From DSWT01 sp049975385 (lineage in GTDB: Bacteria > Chloroflexota > Anaerolineae > B4-G1 > SLSP01): DNA of 23,152 bases. Shown one piece after another: positions 15,186-23,152 of the stretch. The translations under genes and the position numbers were made by a program. A model generated the notes under the pieces. The model worked only from the letters and a program-made list of their open reading frames with translations. It ran no database searches and was not told the origin of the DNA. Position 1 is the first letter of the stretch. Each line of letters starts with the position of its first letter. The DNA is taken from the NCBI GenBank assembly GCA_049975385.1, contig JBNGDO010000076.1, positions 1 through 23,152 of the forward strand. Reading direction: 5' to 3'.

Positions 15186-18100
15186 ATGCGGAAACAATAC
15201 TGGCTAGGCTTACTCTGGGTTTTTCTGATGTTGGGCTATCTGGGCAGTGGCGCTCTCGCGGTCCCGGTTCAGGGAATGGCAGAGGACACGGCTATTCTCA
15301 ACAGCGCGCCGCCGGAAGCGCCCACCGGGATCGCATTGGTGGCGGGCGATACGGTCGATCTAACGTGGCATCCGGAGAACTTTCCCGACGGCACGTTCAT
15401 CCGTCTGGAGCTCTATCGTGGCTTTTCCACCGACACCCTAGAATGGATCGCCACGATCAGCAGCGCCTCCGTCTGGCGCTACCGCGACACGGGTCTGGCT
15501 GCAGATACCAACTACACCTATCGCGCGATTCTCTACTACTACCCCCTCAGCAGCCCGAGCGAAGAACGTACGACGACGTTGTTTACCGCCAGCGCCGGCA
15601 CCGGACGCTTGAACGGACGCGTCTTCGCGAGCATCACGCTGCCCAATGGTATTTACGATTTGGGGACGCTGACCGTTTACGAGCCTGCGCTACTGACGGT
15701 GCCATCCGGGGTACGGACAAAAACCAGCGGTACGATCAGAGCCTTGAACGCGACATTGCACATCGATGGCGCAACCTTCGCTGCCTTCACGACGCTGGCG
15801 TTTGGGGACGATTCACCCGCGGCGTGGGGCACGGGCTGGGTACGCCATGCGACCACGGATGAATACAGCACCATCGCCGTCTATGGTGACCGTGCGGTGG
15901 ACATCTGCGGCAACACGCTCGGACGGTACAGTACAATCGACGCGACGAATGCGACCGGCGTTGTTACCGTGCAGGACAACACCGGGGAAGCGTATGTGAA
16001 CCTGGGTGGCAACGGCACCGCGACGGACAACGCGCTGCGCAACGCCCAGGCTTACGGCAACGCCACACTGGAAAACAACGTCTTCGAGTCCATCAGCGTG
16101 AACGACAATGCTATGGCCCGTCTCAACCGTATCACCGGGAAGGCGACGGGGCAGGGCACATCCACGCTGGAATACAACACCATCGCCGGGAAGCTCACGC
16201 TGCGCGGCGATGCACTGGCCCGCTACAACGACCTCTCCGGCGGTGTGGAAGTGGGCGACCGTTCTCAGTTGGAGGAAAACGTCATTACGGGTGACGTCAC
16301 CGTGGACGAAGATGCCGCCGGAGTCACACTGCTGCGCAACACGATCACCGGGGGTACGCTGGTGATCGCCAACGATTATTCGTGCGACAATGACCCCGCC
16401 ACCGCCTACGCCGAGGGCAATCTCATCGACTGTGGCTGGAACTGCTGGGCCGTCAAGGTTTACGGAGGTGCGCACGCCACGCTCGTCAACAACGAGATCA
16501 ACGGCAGCCTGGACGTCGGCCAGGAATGTACGCAGTTCACGGCACACCAGAACGTCATCGACGGCGGGTTCGCGCTCTGTTGGACGCCGGCGGTCACCAT
16601 CACCGAGAACATCGTGGACGGCAGCATCAACGTGGGGAGCGCCTTTCCCGCCACGTGCAGCGGTGACGCCAGCGGCACCATCGCCCGCAACACGATCCAG
16701 GGCAACCTGGGGGAGTACAGCGCCCCGGCGCTCTATCTCTCCCGCAGACTGTACACCGAATCTCACACCGGCCTGGCAGTCCAGCACAACTGCTTCCAGA
16801 ATAACACCATCGCAGCGCGGCTGTTCACCATCCCGGAGCACGGCCTGGTCGATTTGCGCGACAACTGGTGGGACGACGTCTCCGGCCCCAACTACCCCAC
16901 CAATCCCGGCGGAGCCGGCGGGCGCATCGAGAACCTGCAGAATGCCCCGCTGACCTTCGACCCGTGGGATACGACGCCTGCCTATTGCCAGGATGCCATT
17001 CCCATCACGCACCGGCCCGCCGGCGTGGAAATTGAACTACCCGATACCATTCGCCCCGACGGCGTCAGCCAGGTCCCGGTTCAGGTTACGGTGCTGGATC
17101 AATACGGCTGGCCGCTGGCGGATGCCTCGGTGAGTTTCTCCCTGCTCCCGGAGGGCCTGGGCCAACTCGATCAGGAGGCCGCCGTGACCGACGCCTATGG
17201 CCGGGCCACCGTCTGGTACACCGCGCCGTCCCTGGATCAACTGGGCCGGCACGGTGAGGTGGAGATTCGCGCTCTCAGCGGCGCGGCCCAGGATTGGGGC
17301 ATACTCGCTTTCGAGAAGCCCGCCACGCTGCACACCGCCGAACCGCGTTACCATCAGGACGGTTGGAGCGAATGGCGCGCGCTCCTGCCACCTGACCCGC
17401 ACGTCCTCGCCACGCTACACGCCAAATTGACCTACGACGGCGAGCCGGTGCGCAACTACACCGTCACAGCCGCGATCGAACCGCTGGAAGGCGGCGTCTA
17501 TGACGGCGTCTTTATCGAGGGCAGCACCATCGTGCCGCCCCTCGACGAGCACGAGGTCACGCTGCTGACCGACGAGAACGGTGAGGTGTGGGTCAAGTAC
17601 CGGTACACCGGGCAGACCAGCCGCCAGGATAGCGTCCGCGATGGCGTGCGATTGCGCAGCGACGCCTTCGAACACCTGGCGTCGTGGGAGATCGAGACGG
17701 GGATGGACCTGCAGTTGGTGGACATCCGCCGTCCGGGAGCGTCGCAAAACGACTACCTGGTGATGGGGACGCCGGAACCGCTGGAGATCATCGTCCGCGA
17801 CCGGCTGCACCCCGGCTTCCACCTCAGCCACTACAACGACAATCCCGACTTTCTCACCGACCCGTTTGTGGGCGTCTGGCTCGACATCGGCGAGGCCGGG
17901 ACGCTGGACGAATTCTTCGATCTGCTACTCATCGATCACCTGCGCATCCCCGGCGAGCGTTCGTACGCCACGACCCTGGAATTGGCTGGCGATGACCAGG
18001 TCTATCTGCGCACCTTCGACGGGGAAAACATCAACGGCAGGCCGGTGCTGACGCCACGCTTCGAAGGGTGGAACGTCTACTGGATCGGCATCCACCTGCG

Positions 18101-19445
18101 CCGCAACGCCGATGGCCTCATCCTCCGCGACACGTATCCCGCCGGACAGACCGACAACAACTACGAGATGCTGCGCTTTCAGGCCAACGCGGAGATGACG
18201 GCATGGGAGCTGTTCCTGCGCAACAATCCCTGCGCGCCCAATACTCCTTGGGGGAAAGCGGCCAAGTGCACGCTGAACATCCTGACCTGGTTCCCGGCCA
18301 CGACGGCGCAAGCCAGCGTCGCTTCGACGCTGCTCTCGGTGTGCGAAACGCTGTTCAACGTCGCCAATGGGCAAGTGGAGAGCGCGGCGCTGGGCGCAGG
18401 CAATCTCTACGGCGGTGAGTTGGACAACTACCTGACGGAGCACCCTGAGATGCTGGTCGGAACCGGCTACGGACCGGGCATGGCCACCCTTCTCGGCAAG
18501 CTGGGGACGATCTCGAAAGTCCTGGACTGTTACAACGCGCTGCCGGACTGGCCTGGAGCAGCGGGAAATCCTCCATCTGCCGGACTGTGTAGTTTGCAAG
18601 CGCGCACTGCACCACCGCAGTCTGCTGCGGCGCAGTCTGCGGTGGCGCAGAATATGCTGGCGCCCGATCAGACGGCAGTGTGGGTACAGGGTCTGCTGCA
18701 GAGCACGGGCGGCCCGGACGTCGATCTCGATGCCCTGGCGATGCTGGGATCGCAGCAGACGCAGGTAATCGACGCCATCACCGGGCACACGGTCATTACC
18801 GTCCCTGGCGCAATGACCGACACCCTCGGCACGTACTTCAGCCTGGTCAACGACCTGGGCAGCCTCTATCTTCTGCCGCCCGGCAGCTACACCGTCACCG
18901 CGCACATCGTCACCGACACGCACGTGCTCCTGTTCCGCAAAGGCGTCACCATGACCGCGTTCAGCACGGTGGCGTGGGAAGACGCGGGCGATACAGCGCG
19001 GCGCATCAGCTTCACCTTCGGGCCGACGGCGACGGCGGCCCTGACCGTGGATGAGGGAGCCGATGGCAGCATCGAACGCACCATCCCCGCTGAGGAGACG
19101 CCGCATCTGATCGCGCCCGCCAACGTGCAGGCAACGCGCGACAGCTCTTACCGCGACCGGGTTCTGGTCACATGGTCACCGGTCGTAGATGCCTATGGCT
19201 ACCGGGTCTATTACGGCACCGAATCGCGTTGGATGCCGTCCTTCACCGCTTACCCCAATCAGGTAGAGGTCTACACGACGTCGAAAACGCTCTCCGGGCT
19301 GGCATTGAGCGATTGGGCTTACTACGTCACGGTGACGACGCTGGACGCTGATGGCCACGAGAGCCTGTACGGGGCAGAAGTCACCGTGGGCCAGGGGCTG
19401 CGACCGCGTCCAACCTACCTGCCGTTAATAATGAGGCTCTGGTAA
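15186..19445 (+). CDS. Large exported FN3/beta-helix/Ig-like surface protein with YLPLIMRLW tail
   Basis: This 1419-residue protein has a signal peptide (MRKQYWLG, core about 8-25, cleavage near ALA-VP). Residues about 38-125 are an FN3-like domain. Residues about 145-600 are a right-handed parallel beta-helix with many N-N-x-[IV] turns (YNTIAGKL, EENVITGDV, LRNTITGG, VNNEINGSL), as in polysaccharide-binding or lyase folds. Two Ig-like domains follow: about 608-720 (VPVQVTVLDQYGWPL, the Big_1 pattern) and about 741-835. Residues about 840-1300 are unassigned, including an alanine-rich, cysteine-containing helical part (about 1000-1130) and a short Ala/Gln repeat near 1143-1158. A second FN3 lies at about 1308-1405, and the end is TYLPLIMRLW. 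GGGAG lies nine bases before ATG. The cysteines suggest an oxidising, extracellular site. Catalytic residues could not be identified; adhesion or glycan interaction is an inference. Confidence 0.75.
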   Translation: MRKQYWLGLLWVFLMLGYLGSGALAVPVQGMAEDTAILNSAPPEAPTGIALVAGDTVDLTWHPENFPDGTFIRLELYRGFSTDTLEWIATISSASVWRYRDTGLAADTNYTYRAILYYYPLSSPSEERTTTLFTASAGTGRLNGRVFASITLPNGIYDLGTLTVYEPALLTVPSGVRTKTSGTIRALNATLHIDGATFAAFTTLAFGDDSPAAWGTGWVRHATTDEYSTIAVYGDRAVDICGNTLGRYSTIDATNATGVVTVQDNTGEAYVNLGGNGTATDNALRNAQAYGNATLENNVFESISVNDNAMARLNRITGKATGQGTSTLEYNTIAGKLTLRGDALARYNDLSGGVEVGDRSQLEENVITGDVTVDEDAAGVTLLRNTITGGTLVIANDYSCDNDPATAYAEGNLIDCGWNCWAVKVYGGAHATLVNNEINGSLDVGQECTQFTAHQNVIDGGFALCWTPAVTITENIVDGSINVGSAFPATCSGDASGTIARNTIQGNLGEYSAPALYLSRRLYTESHTGLAVQHNCFQNNTIAARLFTIPEHGLVDLRDNWWDDVSGPNYPTNPGGAGGRIENLQNAPLTFDPWDTTPAYCQDAIPITHRPAGVEIELPDTIRPDGVSQVPVQVTVLDQYGWPLADASVSFSLLPEGLGQLDQEAAVTDAYGRATVWYTAPSLDQLGRHGEVEIRALSGAAQDWGILAFEKPATLHTAEPRYHQDGWSEWRALLPPDPHVLATLHAKLTYDGEPVRNYTVTAAIEPLEGGVYDGVFIEGSTIVPPLDEHEVTLLTDENGEVWVKYRYTGQTSRQDSVRDGVRLRSDAFEHLASWEIETGMDLQLVDIRRPGASQNDYLVMGTPEPLEIIVRDRLHPGFHLSHYNDNPDFLTDPFVGVWLDIGEAGTLDEFFDLLLIDHLRIPGERSYATTLELAGDDQVYLRTFDGENINGRPVLTPRFEGWNVYWIGIHLRRNADGLILRDTYPAGQTDNNYEMLRFQANAEMTAWELFLRNNPCAPNTPWGKAAKCTLNILTWFPATTAQASVASTLLSVCETLFNVANGQVESAALGAGNLYGGELDNYLTEHPEMLVGTGYGPGMATLLGKLGTISKVLDCYNALPDWPGAAGNPPSAGLCSLQARTAPPQSAAAQSAVAQNMLAPDQTAVWVQGLLQSTGGPDVDLDALAMLGSQQTQVIDAITGHTVITVPGAMTDTLGTYFSLVNDLGSLYLLPPGSYTVTAHIVTDTHVLLFRKGVTMTAFSTVAWEDAGDTARRISFTFGPTATAALTVDEGADGSIERTIPAEETPHLIAPANVQATRDSSYRDRVLVTWSPVVDAYGYRVYYGTESRWMPSFTAYPNQVEVYTTSKTLSGLALSDWAYYVTVTTLDADGHESLYGAEVTVGQGLRPRPTYLPLIMRLW

Positions 19446-19545
19446 GGCCGTTCCAGGAAAATAAACCAGCCAGACTTTGGCGCTGGCGCAGGAACTTTCC
19501 TCTGATGTGGCCTGGTTTAAATCCTGGAACTACCTAAGACTGCGT

Positions 19546-22500
19546 ATGTCAAAAACAGCAATCACAACCCATCTACACGTCCACTCCCAGTACACGCTTC
19601 TGGGAGGGGCGGCGTCCGTTGCGGACCTGACAGCCCGCGCGGCCAGCGATGGCATGTCACGTCTGGCGCTCACCGATACCAACGCCCTCTACGGCGCGGT
19701 CGCATTCACGCGCGCGTGCCATGCGGCCGGTATCCAGCCCATTCTGGGCATGGCCGTGACCGTCGCCTGGCCTGCGGATCTGCAACTGCCGGATACCTGC
19801 GAAGCGCCGAGTCTGCTGGTGCTCCTGGCGAACGGCCCGGCAGGCTACCGTTCCCTCTGTTGCCTGTCCTCGCTGCTCCAGGGACACGCCGACCGTGCCG
19901 CGCGCCTGGCGCGCGGCCTAGACTGGGATGATCTGCGCGCCCACCGCGATGGCTTGCTCTGTCTAAGCGGTGGGCGGCGCGGCTGGATCGAACGCTGCCT
20001 GCGCGCCGGAGACGTCCAGACCGCGCGGCGGCTCGCCGGACGGCTGGCGGGCATCTACGAGGAACAGACGTACCTCAGCCTGGAATTACACACAGCTGAC
20101 GATATACCGGTCGCCGAAGAGATCATCGCAACGGGACAATTCCTGGGAATCCCGCCGGTCGCCGTCCAGCCGGTGTACTGCCTCGCACCGGAGGACGCGC
20201 CCCGGCTGCGCCTGCTGGCCGCCATCGATCACAACTGTCGCCTGGAGGCCGTCCCGGTCACGGCCTTGCCGGACAATGGCGATTCTCGCATCGACCTGCA
20301 CTGGCTGTCCCCGGCAGAACTCACCGCACGCTTCGCGGCCTTTCCCGACGCCCTGGCGCGGACGGTCGAAATCACCCAGGATTGCGCTCCGGCATTGCCC
20401 ACCGGCACACCTCTCTGGCCCAGGCTCGATCTCCCCGACGGTCAAACCCCGGCAGAGGCCCTGATCACACAGGCCAACGCCGGATTGACCGCACGGTACG
20501 GCCCCACTCCCGATCCCGTTATCCAGACCCGCCTGGCGCGGGAACTGGACGTCATCAATCGCTACGGCTACGCCCCACTGTTCCTCATTGTCGCCGACAT
20601 CGTCCGGCATGCCCGCGCCCGCGACATCCCGGTGAGCACGCGCGGCAGCGTCGCCAACGCCCTGGTCGCCTACTGCCTCGGCATCACCACCGTGGACCCC
20701 ATCGCCCACGACCTGCTCTTCGAGCGCTTCCTCAGCCCGGCGCGCGCCGACCTGCCCGACATCGACCTGGACTTTTGCAGCCGCCGCCGCGACGAGGTGC
20801 TGGCCTACGTGCGGCGCACCTACGGCGAGGAACACGTAGCGCTCGTGGCGACGATCAGCACGCTGCAACTGCGCTCCGCAGTGCGCGAGGTCGCTAAGGC
20901 CTACGGGCTGAACGAAATGCAGCTTCAGCCACTGCTGAAGAACCTCCCCCACGGCTGGCATCCACGGCATCGTGAATCGCGTACGCTGGATGATCTTCTG
21001 AAACCCTTCAGCGATTCGCAACAACGCGAGGTCCTGCGTGCGGCCTACGAAATCGTGGGACAACCGCACCACCTCAGCGTCCATCCTGGCGGTGTCGTCA
21101 TCACCCCCGGTCCATTGACCGACATCCTGCCGGTGCAGTGGTCGCCCAAAGGCTTCGTCATCACCCAATTCGACCACCTGGACGTGGAGGCGCTGGGCCT
21201 GCCCAAACTCGACCTGTTGGGCATCCGCGCGCTCACCGTGCTGGCGGACGCCGCCGGCCTGGTGCGGCGCGATCACGACCCGGCCTTCCAACTCACCGCC
21301 ATCCCCCTGGACGACGCCGCCACCGGCGCATTGCTCGCCCGTGGGGACACCGTCGGCGTGTTCCAATGCGAATCGGAGGGCGCGCGGCGCACGCTGCGGA
21401 AACTCAACGCGCGGACGGTGCGCGATCTGGCGGTCGCCAACGCTTTCTTCAAGCCCGGCCCGGCGACCGGCGGCCTGGCGGACGCGTTCGTGCAACGCTA
21501 TCGCGGCGACGCGCCGGTGCAGTACCTGCATCCCGCCCTGGAACCGATCCTCGCCCCCACGATGGGCGTGCTGCTCTTCCAGGAGCAAATCTTGCGCGTC
21601 GCCGTGGAGGTCGCGGGCCTGAGTTGGGAGCAGGCCGGCTATCTGCGGCGCGGCATGAGCAAGATGGACGCTGCCGAGATGGCGCCCCTCCAACAAGCGT
21701 TCGAGCTGGGCTGCCGGCGACCTCCGCCGGACGGGCCCGGCTTCACGACGCAGCAGGCGCAGCAGTTGTGGGAACAGGTGGCCGTCTTCTCCGGGTACGG
21801 CTTCAATCAGGGCCACGCCACCGCCTACGCCGATGTAAGCTATCGCTCGGCGTACCTCAAAGCGCACTACCCGGCGGCGTTTCTGGCGGCGCGCTTGCAG
21901 GATTGGGGCGGCTATCACCACCCGGCGATGTATATGGCCGAAGCCATCCGGTTGGGAATGGCCGTGCGCCCGCCGCACGTCAACCACAGCGCAGCGGGAT
22001 TCACGCTGGCCTGGGAAGATGCACAAGCGGTGCTTTGGATGGGCCTGGGACACGTGCGGGACTTACGCCAGCAGACCATCCGGGAGATCATTGCTGCACG
22101 CCAAACGCAACCTTTTGTCGGTATCGGCGACGTCCTAACCCGCCTGGCTTTGCAGGACAAAGAGATCGATCATCTGATCCGCTGCGGGGCAATGGACGGC
22201 CTGGGCGAACGTCGCGCGGCGATGCTGGCCGCTGCCGCCCTGACGCGCCGGGCCGGGAGCGCGCAGCAGATGGCGTTCGCCTTCGCGCAGCCGCCCGCGC
22301 AGCCGGAGACGGTGGCGCAACAGTGGGCGTGGGAGAAGCGGCTGCTGGGCTATCCTCTGCACGCGCTGCAAGCGTGGCTGCCGCAGCTTGCCGCGCAGTT
22401 TCCCACCGCGACGACGCTGTCGCACCTACTCACCGGGCCGGGACAGCCCGGCGTGGTCGCCGGCGCGCGCCTGCCGGGATGGGGGCGCGGCGGGTTCTAC

Positions 22501-22659
22501 GTGTGGGACGGGATCGCCTGGGCGCTGGCGAAATGCGTCACCGGCCTGGCGACCCCGCCGCCATGGGAGCCGGTCATCCTCCACGGGCGCGGGTTGCACG
22601 ACACCTGGGGTATGGAGTGGCTGCAAATCGAGCAGGTGGAGCGGCCTATGACGCCATAA
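19546..22659 (+). CDS. dnaE: DnaE-type DNA polymerase III alpha subunit, short error-prone-like form
   Basis: This C-family polymerase has 1037 residues from ATG 19546. The PHP domain opens with HLHVHSQYTLLGG (9-21) and LALTDTN (40-46). The polymerase core carries the catalytic aspartates D405 and D407 in LPDIDLDF and D556 in LPKLDLLGIRALTVL, matching the three aspartates of E. coli DnaE. HHLSVHPGGVVIT, GYGFNQGHATAYADVSY and RRGMSKMD are further family motifs. In the PHP site the usual Asp of LLDG is G20 and the His of TDHG is T45, so metal-dependent proofreading is unlikely. Length and short C-terminal region suggest the DnaE2/ImuC class used in translesion synthesis rather than the replicative enzyme, but no imuA, imuB or lexA gene is beside it. 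An upstream TTG/GTG start is possible; the Shine-Dalgarno is weak. It lies 100 bases after the surface-protein gene. Confidence 0.88.
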   Translation: MSKTAITTHLHVHSQYTLLGGAASVADLTARAASDGMSRLALTDTNALYGAVAFTRACHAAGIQPILGMAVTVAWPADLQLPDTCEAPSLLVLLANGPAGYRSLCCLSSLLQGHADRAARLARGLDWDDLRAHRDGLLCLSGGRRGWIERCLRAGDVQTARRLAGRLAGIYEEQTYLSLELHTADDIPVAEEIIATGQFLGIPPVAVQPVYCLAPEDAPRLRLLAAIDHNCRLEAVPVTALPDNGDSRIDLHWLSPAELTARFAAFPDALARTVEITQDCAPALPTGTPLWPRLDLPDGQTPAEALITQANAGLTARYGPTPDPVIQTRLARELDVINRYGYAPLFLIVADIVRHARARDIPVSTRGSVANALVAYCLGITTVDPIAHDLLFERFLSPARADLPDIDLDFCSRRRDEVLAYVRRTYGEEHVALVATISTLQLRSAVREVAKAYGLNEMQLQPLLKNLPHGWHPRHRESRTLDDLLKPFSDSQQREVLRAAYEIVGQPHHLSVHPGGVVITPGPLTDILPVQWSPKGFVITQFDHLDVEALGLPKLDLLGIRALTVLADAAGLVRRDHDPAFQLTAIPLDDAATGALLARGDTVGVFQCESEGARRTLRKLNARTVRDLAVANAFFKPGPATGGLADAFVQRYRGDAPVQYLHPALEPILAPTMGVLLFQEQILRVAVEVAGLSWEQAGYLRRGMSKMDAAEMAPLQQAFELGCRRPPPDGPGFTTQQAQQLWEQVAVFSGYGFNQGHATAYADVSYRSAYLKAHYPAAFLAARLQDWGGYHHPAMYMAEAIRLGMAVRPPHVNHSAAGFTLAWEDAQAVLWMGLGHVRDLRQQTIREIIAARQTQPFVGIGDVLTRLALQDKEIDHLIRCGAMDGLGERRAAMLAAAALTRRAGSAQQMAFAFAQPPAQPETVAQQWAWEKRLLGYPLHALQAWLPQLAAQFPTATTLSHLLTGPGQPGVVAGARLPGWGRGGFYVWDGIAWALAKCVTGLATPPPWEPVILHGRGLHDTWGMEWLQIEQVERPMTP

Positions 22660-22837
22660 ACTCACATCGAACGTCATCCCGCGCGCCCACGCGATCAACC
22701 TGCTGCGCGGGCGAGATGCCCGCGCTACAGCGTGACTGTTCAAACCCTGGGAAAGGAGTACACTAGAGCCCAAGTGACAGGCTAGAGCGAGCCACAGCGA
22801 GTAGCTCAACTTGCTGAACCCATGCGAGGAGGAACGT
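22660..22837. other. Spacer before the transposase, containing a REP-like hairpin
   Basis: Apart from the GC hairpin at 22705-22725, the spacer has an unusual repetitive stretch at about 22766-22800 (AGAGCCCAAG, GGCTAGAGC, GAGCCACAGC) and a strong ribosome site GAGGAGGA before the transposase ATG. The left end of the insertion sequence should lie here, but its inverted repeat cannot be defined without the other end. Confidence 0.4.
22705..22725. repeat. REP-like GC hairpin
   Basis: GCGCGGGC and GCCCGCGC are perfect 8-base arms around GAGAT. Hairpins of the type GCGGGC-GAGAT-GCCCGC recur between genes in many G+C-rich genomes. It could end the polymerase transcript or mark a repeat that insertion sequences prefer. 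Confidence 0.5.
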
Positions 22838-23152
22838 ATGCGCATCCGTGTGAATCTACCCAAAGTGGAGCCGGAAGTTTATACCATGCCAACAGAATGT
22901 CCGTATGGTTGCGGCAGTGCGCACTTCAAACCGCACGGCGTGCAAGGCGAACTCAAGCCCTTGCGCGACCCCCACTATATGGAAGTGCGCAGCTATCGGT
23001 ACCGGTGTGTGCGCTGCGGACGGCGCTTTCGAGTGTATCCGCAGGGCGTGGGGAATGAATCACAAAGTGAACGCTTAAAGGGGATGACGGTACTCTTGTA
23101 TGTGTTGGGGCTGAGCTATGGGGCGATCGAGGATTTCACCACGGCCTTGGGG
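22838..23152 (+). CDS. IS transposase, N-terminal part (runs off the window)
   Basis: The first 105 codons of an open frame continue past the window end. The product starts MRIRVNLPKVEPEVY and has a zinc-finger pattern: CPYGCG at about 21-26, then YRYRCVRCGRRFRVYPQG at about 54-71. These four cysteines (C-x3-C, C-x2-C) match the N-terminal finger of many insertion-sequence transposases, followed by the helical LYVLGLSYGAIEDF segment typical of a helix-turn-helix. The catalytic DDE part would lie beyond the window, so the family cannot be fixed; ISNCY/ISL3-like groups are candidates. ATG follows GAGGAGGA. I see no sign of inactivation in the visible part. Confidence 0.65.
   Translation, partial: MRIRVNLPKVEPEVYTMPTECPYGCGSAHFKPHGVQGELKPLRDPHYMEVRSYRYRCVRCGRRFRVYPQGVGNESQSERLKGMTVLLYVLGLSYGAIEDFTTALG

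Noticed and set aside
16000..16350. CRISPR-like periodicity in the beta-helix gene
   Set aside because: The repeats are degenerate and codon-phased (protein-level turns), with no identical DNA repeats or spacers.
15813..17012. A 399-codon open frame on the minus strand
   Set aside because: It is antisense to the beta-helix gene, whose repeat pattern and signal peptide show the real frame.
17925..19106. A 393-codon open frame on the minus strand
   Set aside because: It is antisense to the same surface-protein gene, with an Arg-rich composition and no motif.
20086..22053. A 655-codon open frame on the minus strand
   Set aside because: It lies wholly opposite the polymerase gene, has no recognisable domain and is rich in His, Arg, Gln and Val runs typical of antisense frames in G+C-rich genes.
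21138..22766. A 542-codon plus-strand frame overlapping the polymerase
   Set aside because: It is out of frame with conserved polymerase motifs and shows only Arg/Gly/Ala-rich shadow sequence.

Overview
The window most likely comes from a Chloroflexota bacterium (Anaerolineae/Chloroflexia type). The main reason is that two large secreted proteins end in the short C-terminal motif YLPL[VI][LM]R, which I associate with exported Chloroflexota proteins. The G+C-rich coding sequence, multi-PAS/GAF hybrid kinase and DnaE-type polymerase fit this but do not prove it.

Left part (1-6830). Position 1-130 is a run of RNA-like hairpins that may be the end of an IS200/IS605-type element. It is followed by a SAM methyltransferase. 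Next come two minus-strand genes of adenylate metabolism: an MTA/SAH-nucleosidase-like protein and a YqeK-type HD hydrolase, predicted to split Ap4A. Facing the other way is a plus-strand run of CYTH-CHAD protein, adenylate kinase and two consecutive PPK2-family kinases. The two PPK2 frames lie in the same reading frame, separated only by one TAG and one sense codon. Together they have the layout of a two-domain polyphosphate:AMP phosphotransferase. Polyphosphate kinase 1 (ppk1) converges on them from the other strand. The segment reads as a polyphosphate/adenylate energy locus: PPK1 makes or uses polyP, PPK2 phosphorylates AMP or ADP from polyP, Adk interconverts AMP/ADP/ATP, YqeK would feed ADP, and CHAD is a polyP-binding module.

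Middle (9060-13360). A tRNA-Gly(CCC) with its own promoter is followed by a 1287-residue soluble hybrid histidine kinase on the minus strand (four PAS, two GAF, HisKA, HATPase, REC). Its promoter region is shared with the divergent secreted-protein operon.

Right part (13350-23152). A clear sigma-70-like promoter precedes two exported proteins: a seven-repeat beta-propeller protein and a 1419-residue FN3/beta-helix/Ig-like protein. A short DnaE-type polymerase of the error-prone class with a degenerate PHP site follows. The window ends in the N-terminal zinc-finger part of an IS transposase, preceded by a REP-like GC hairpin. No CRISPR array, rRNA or prophage was seen.
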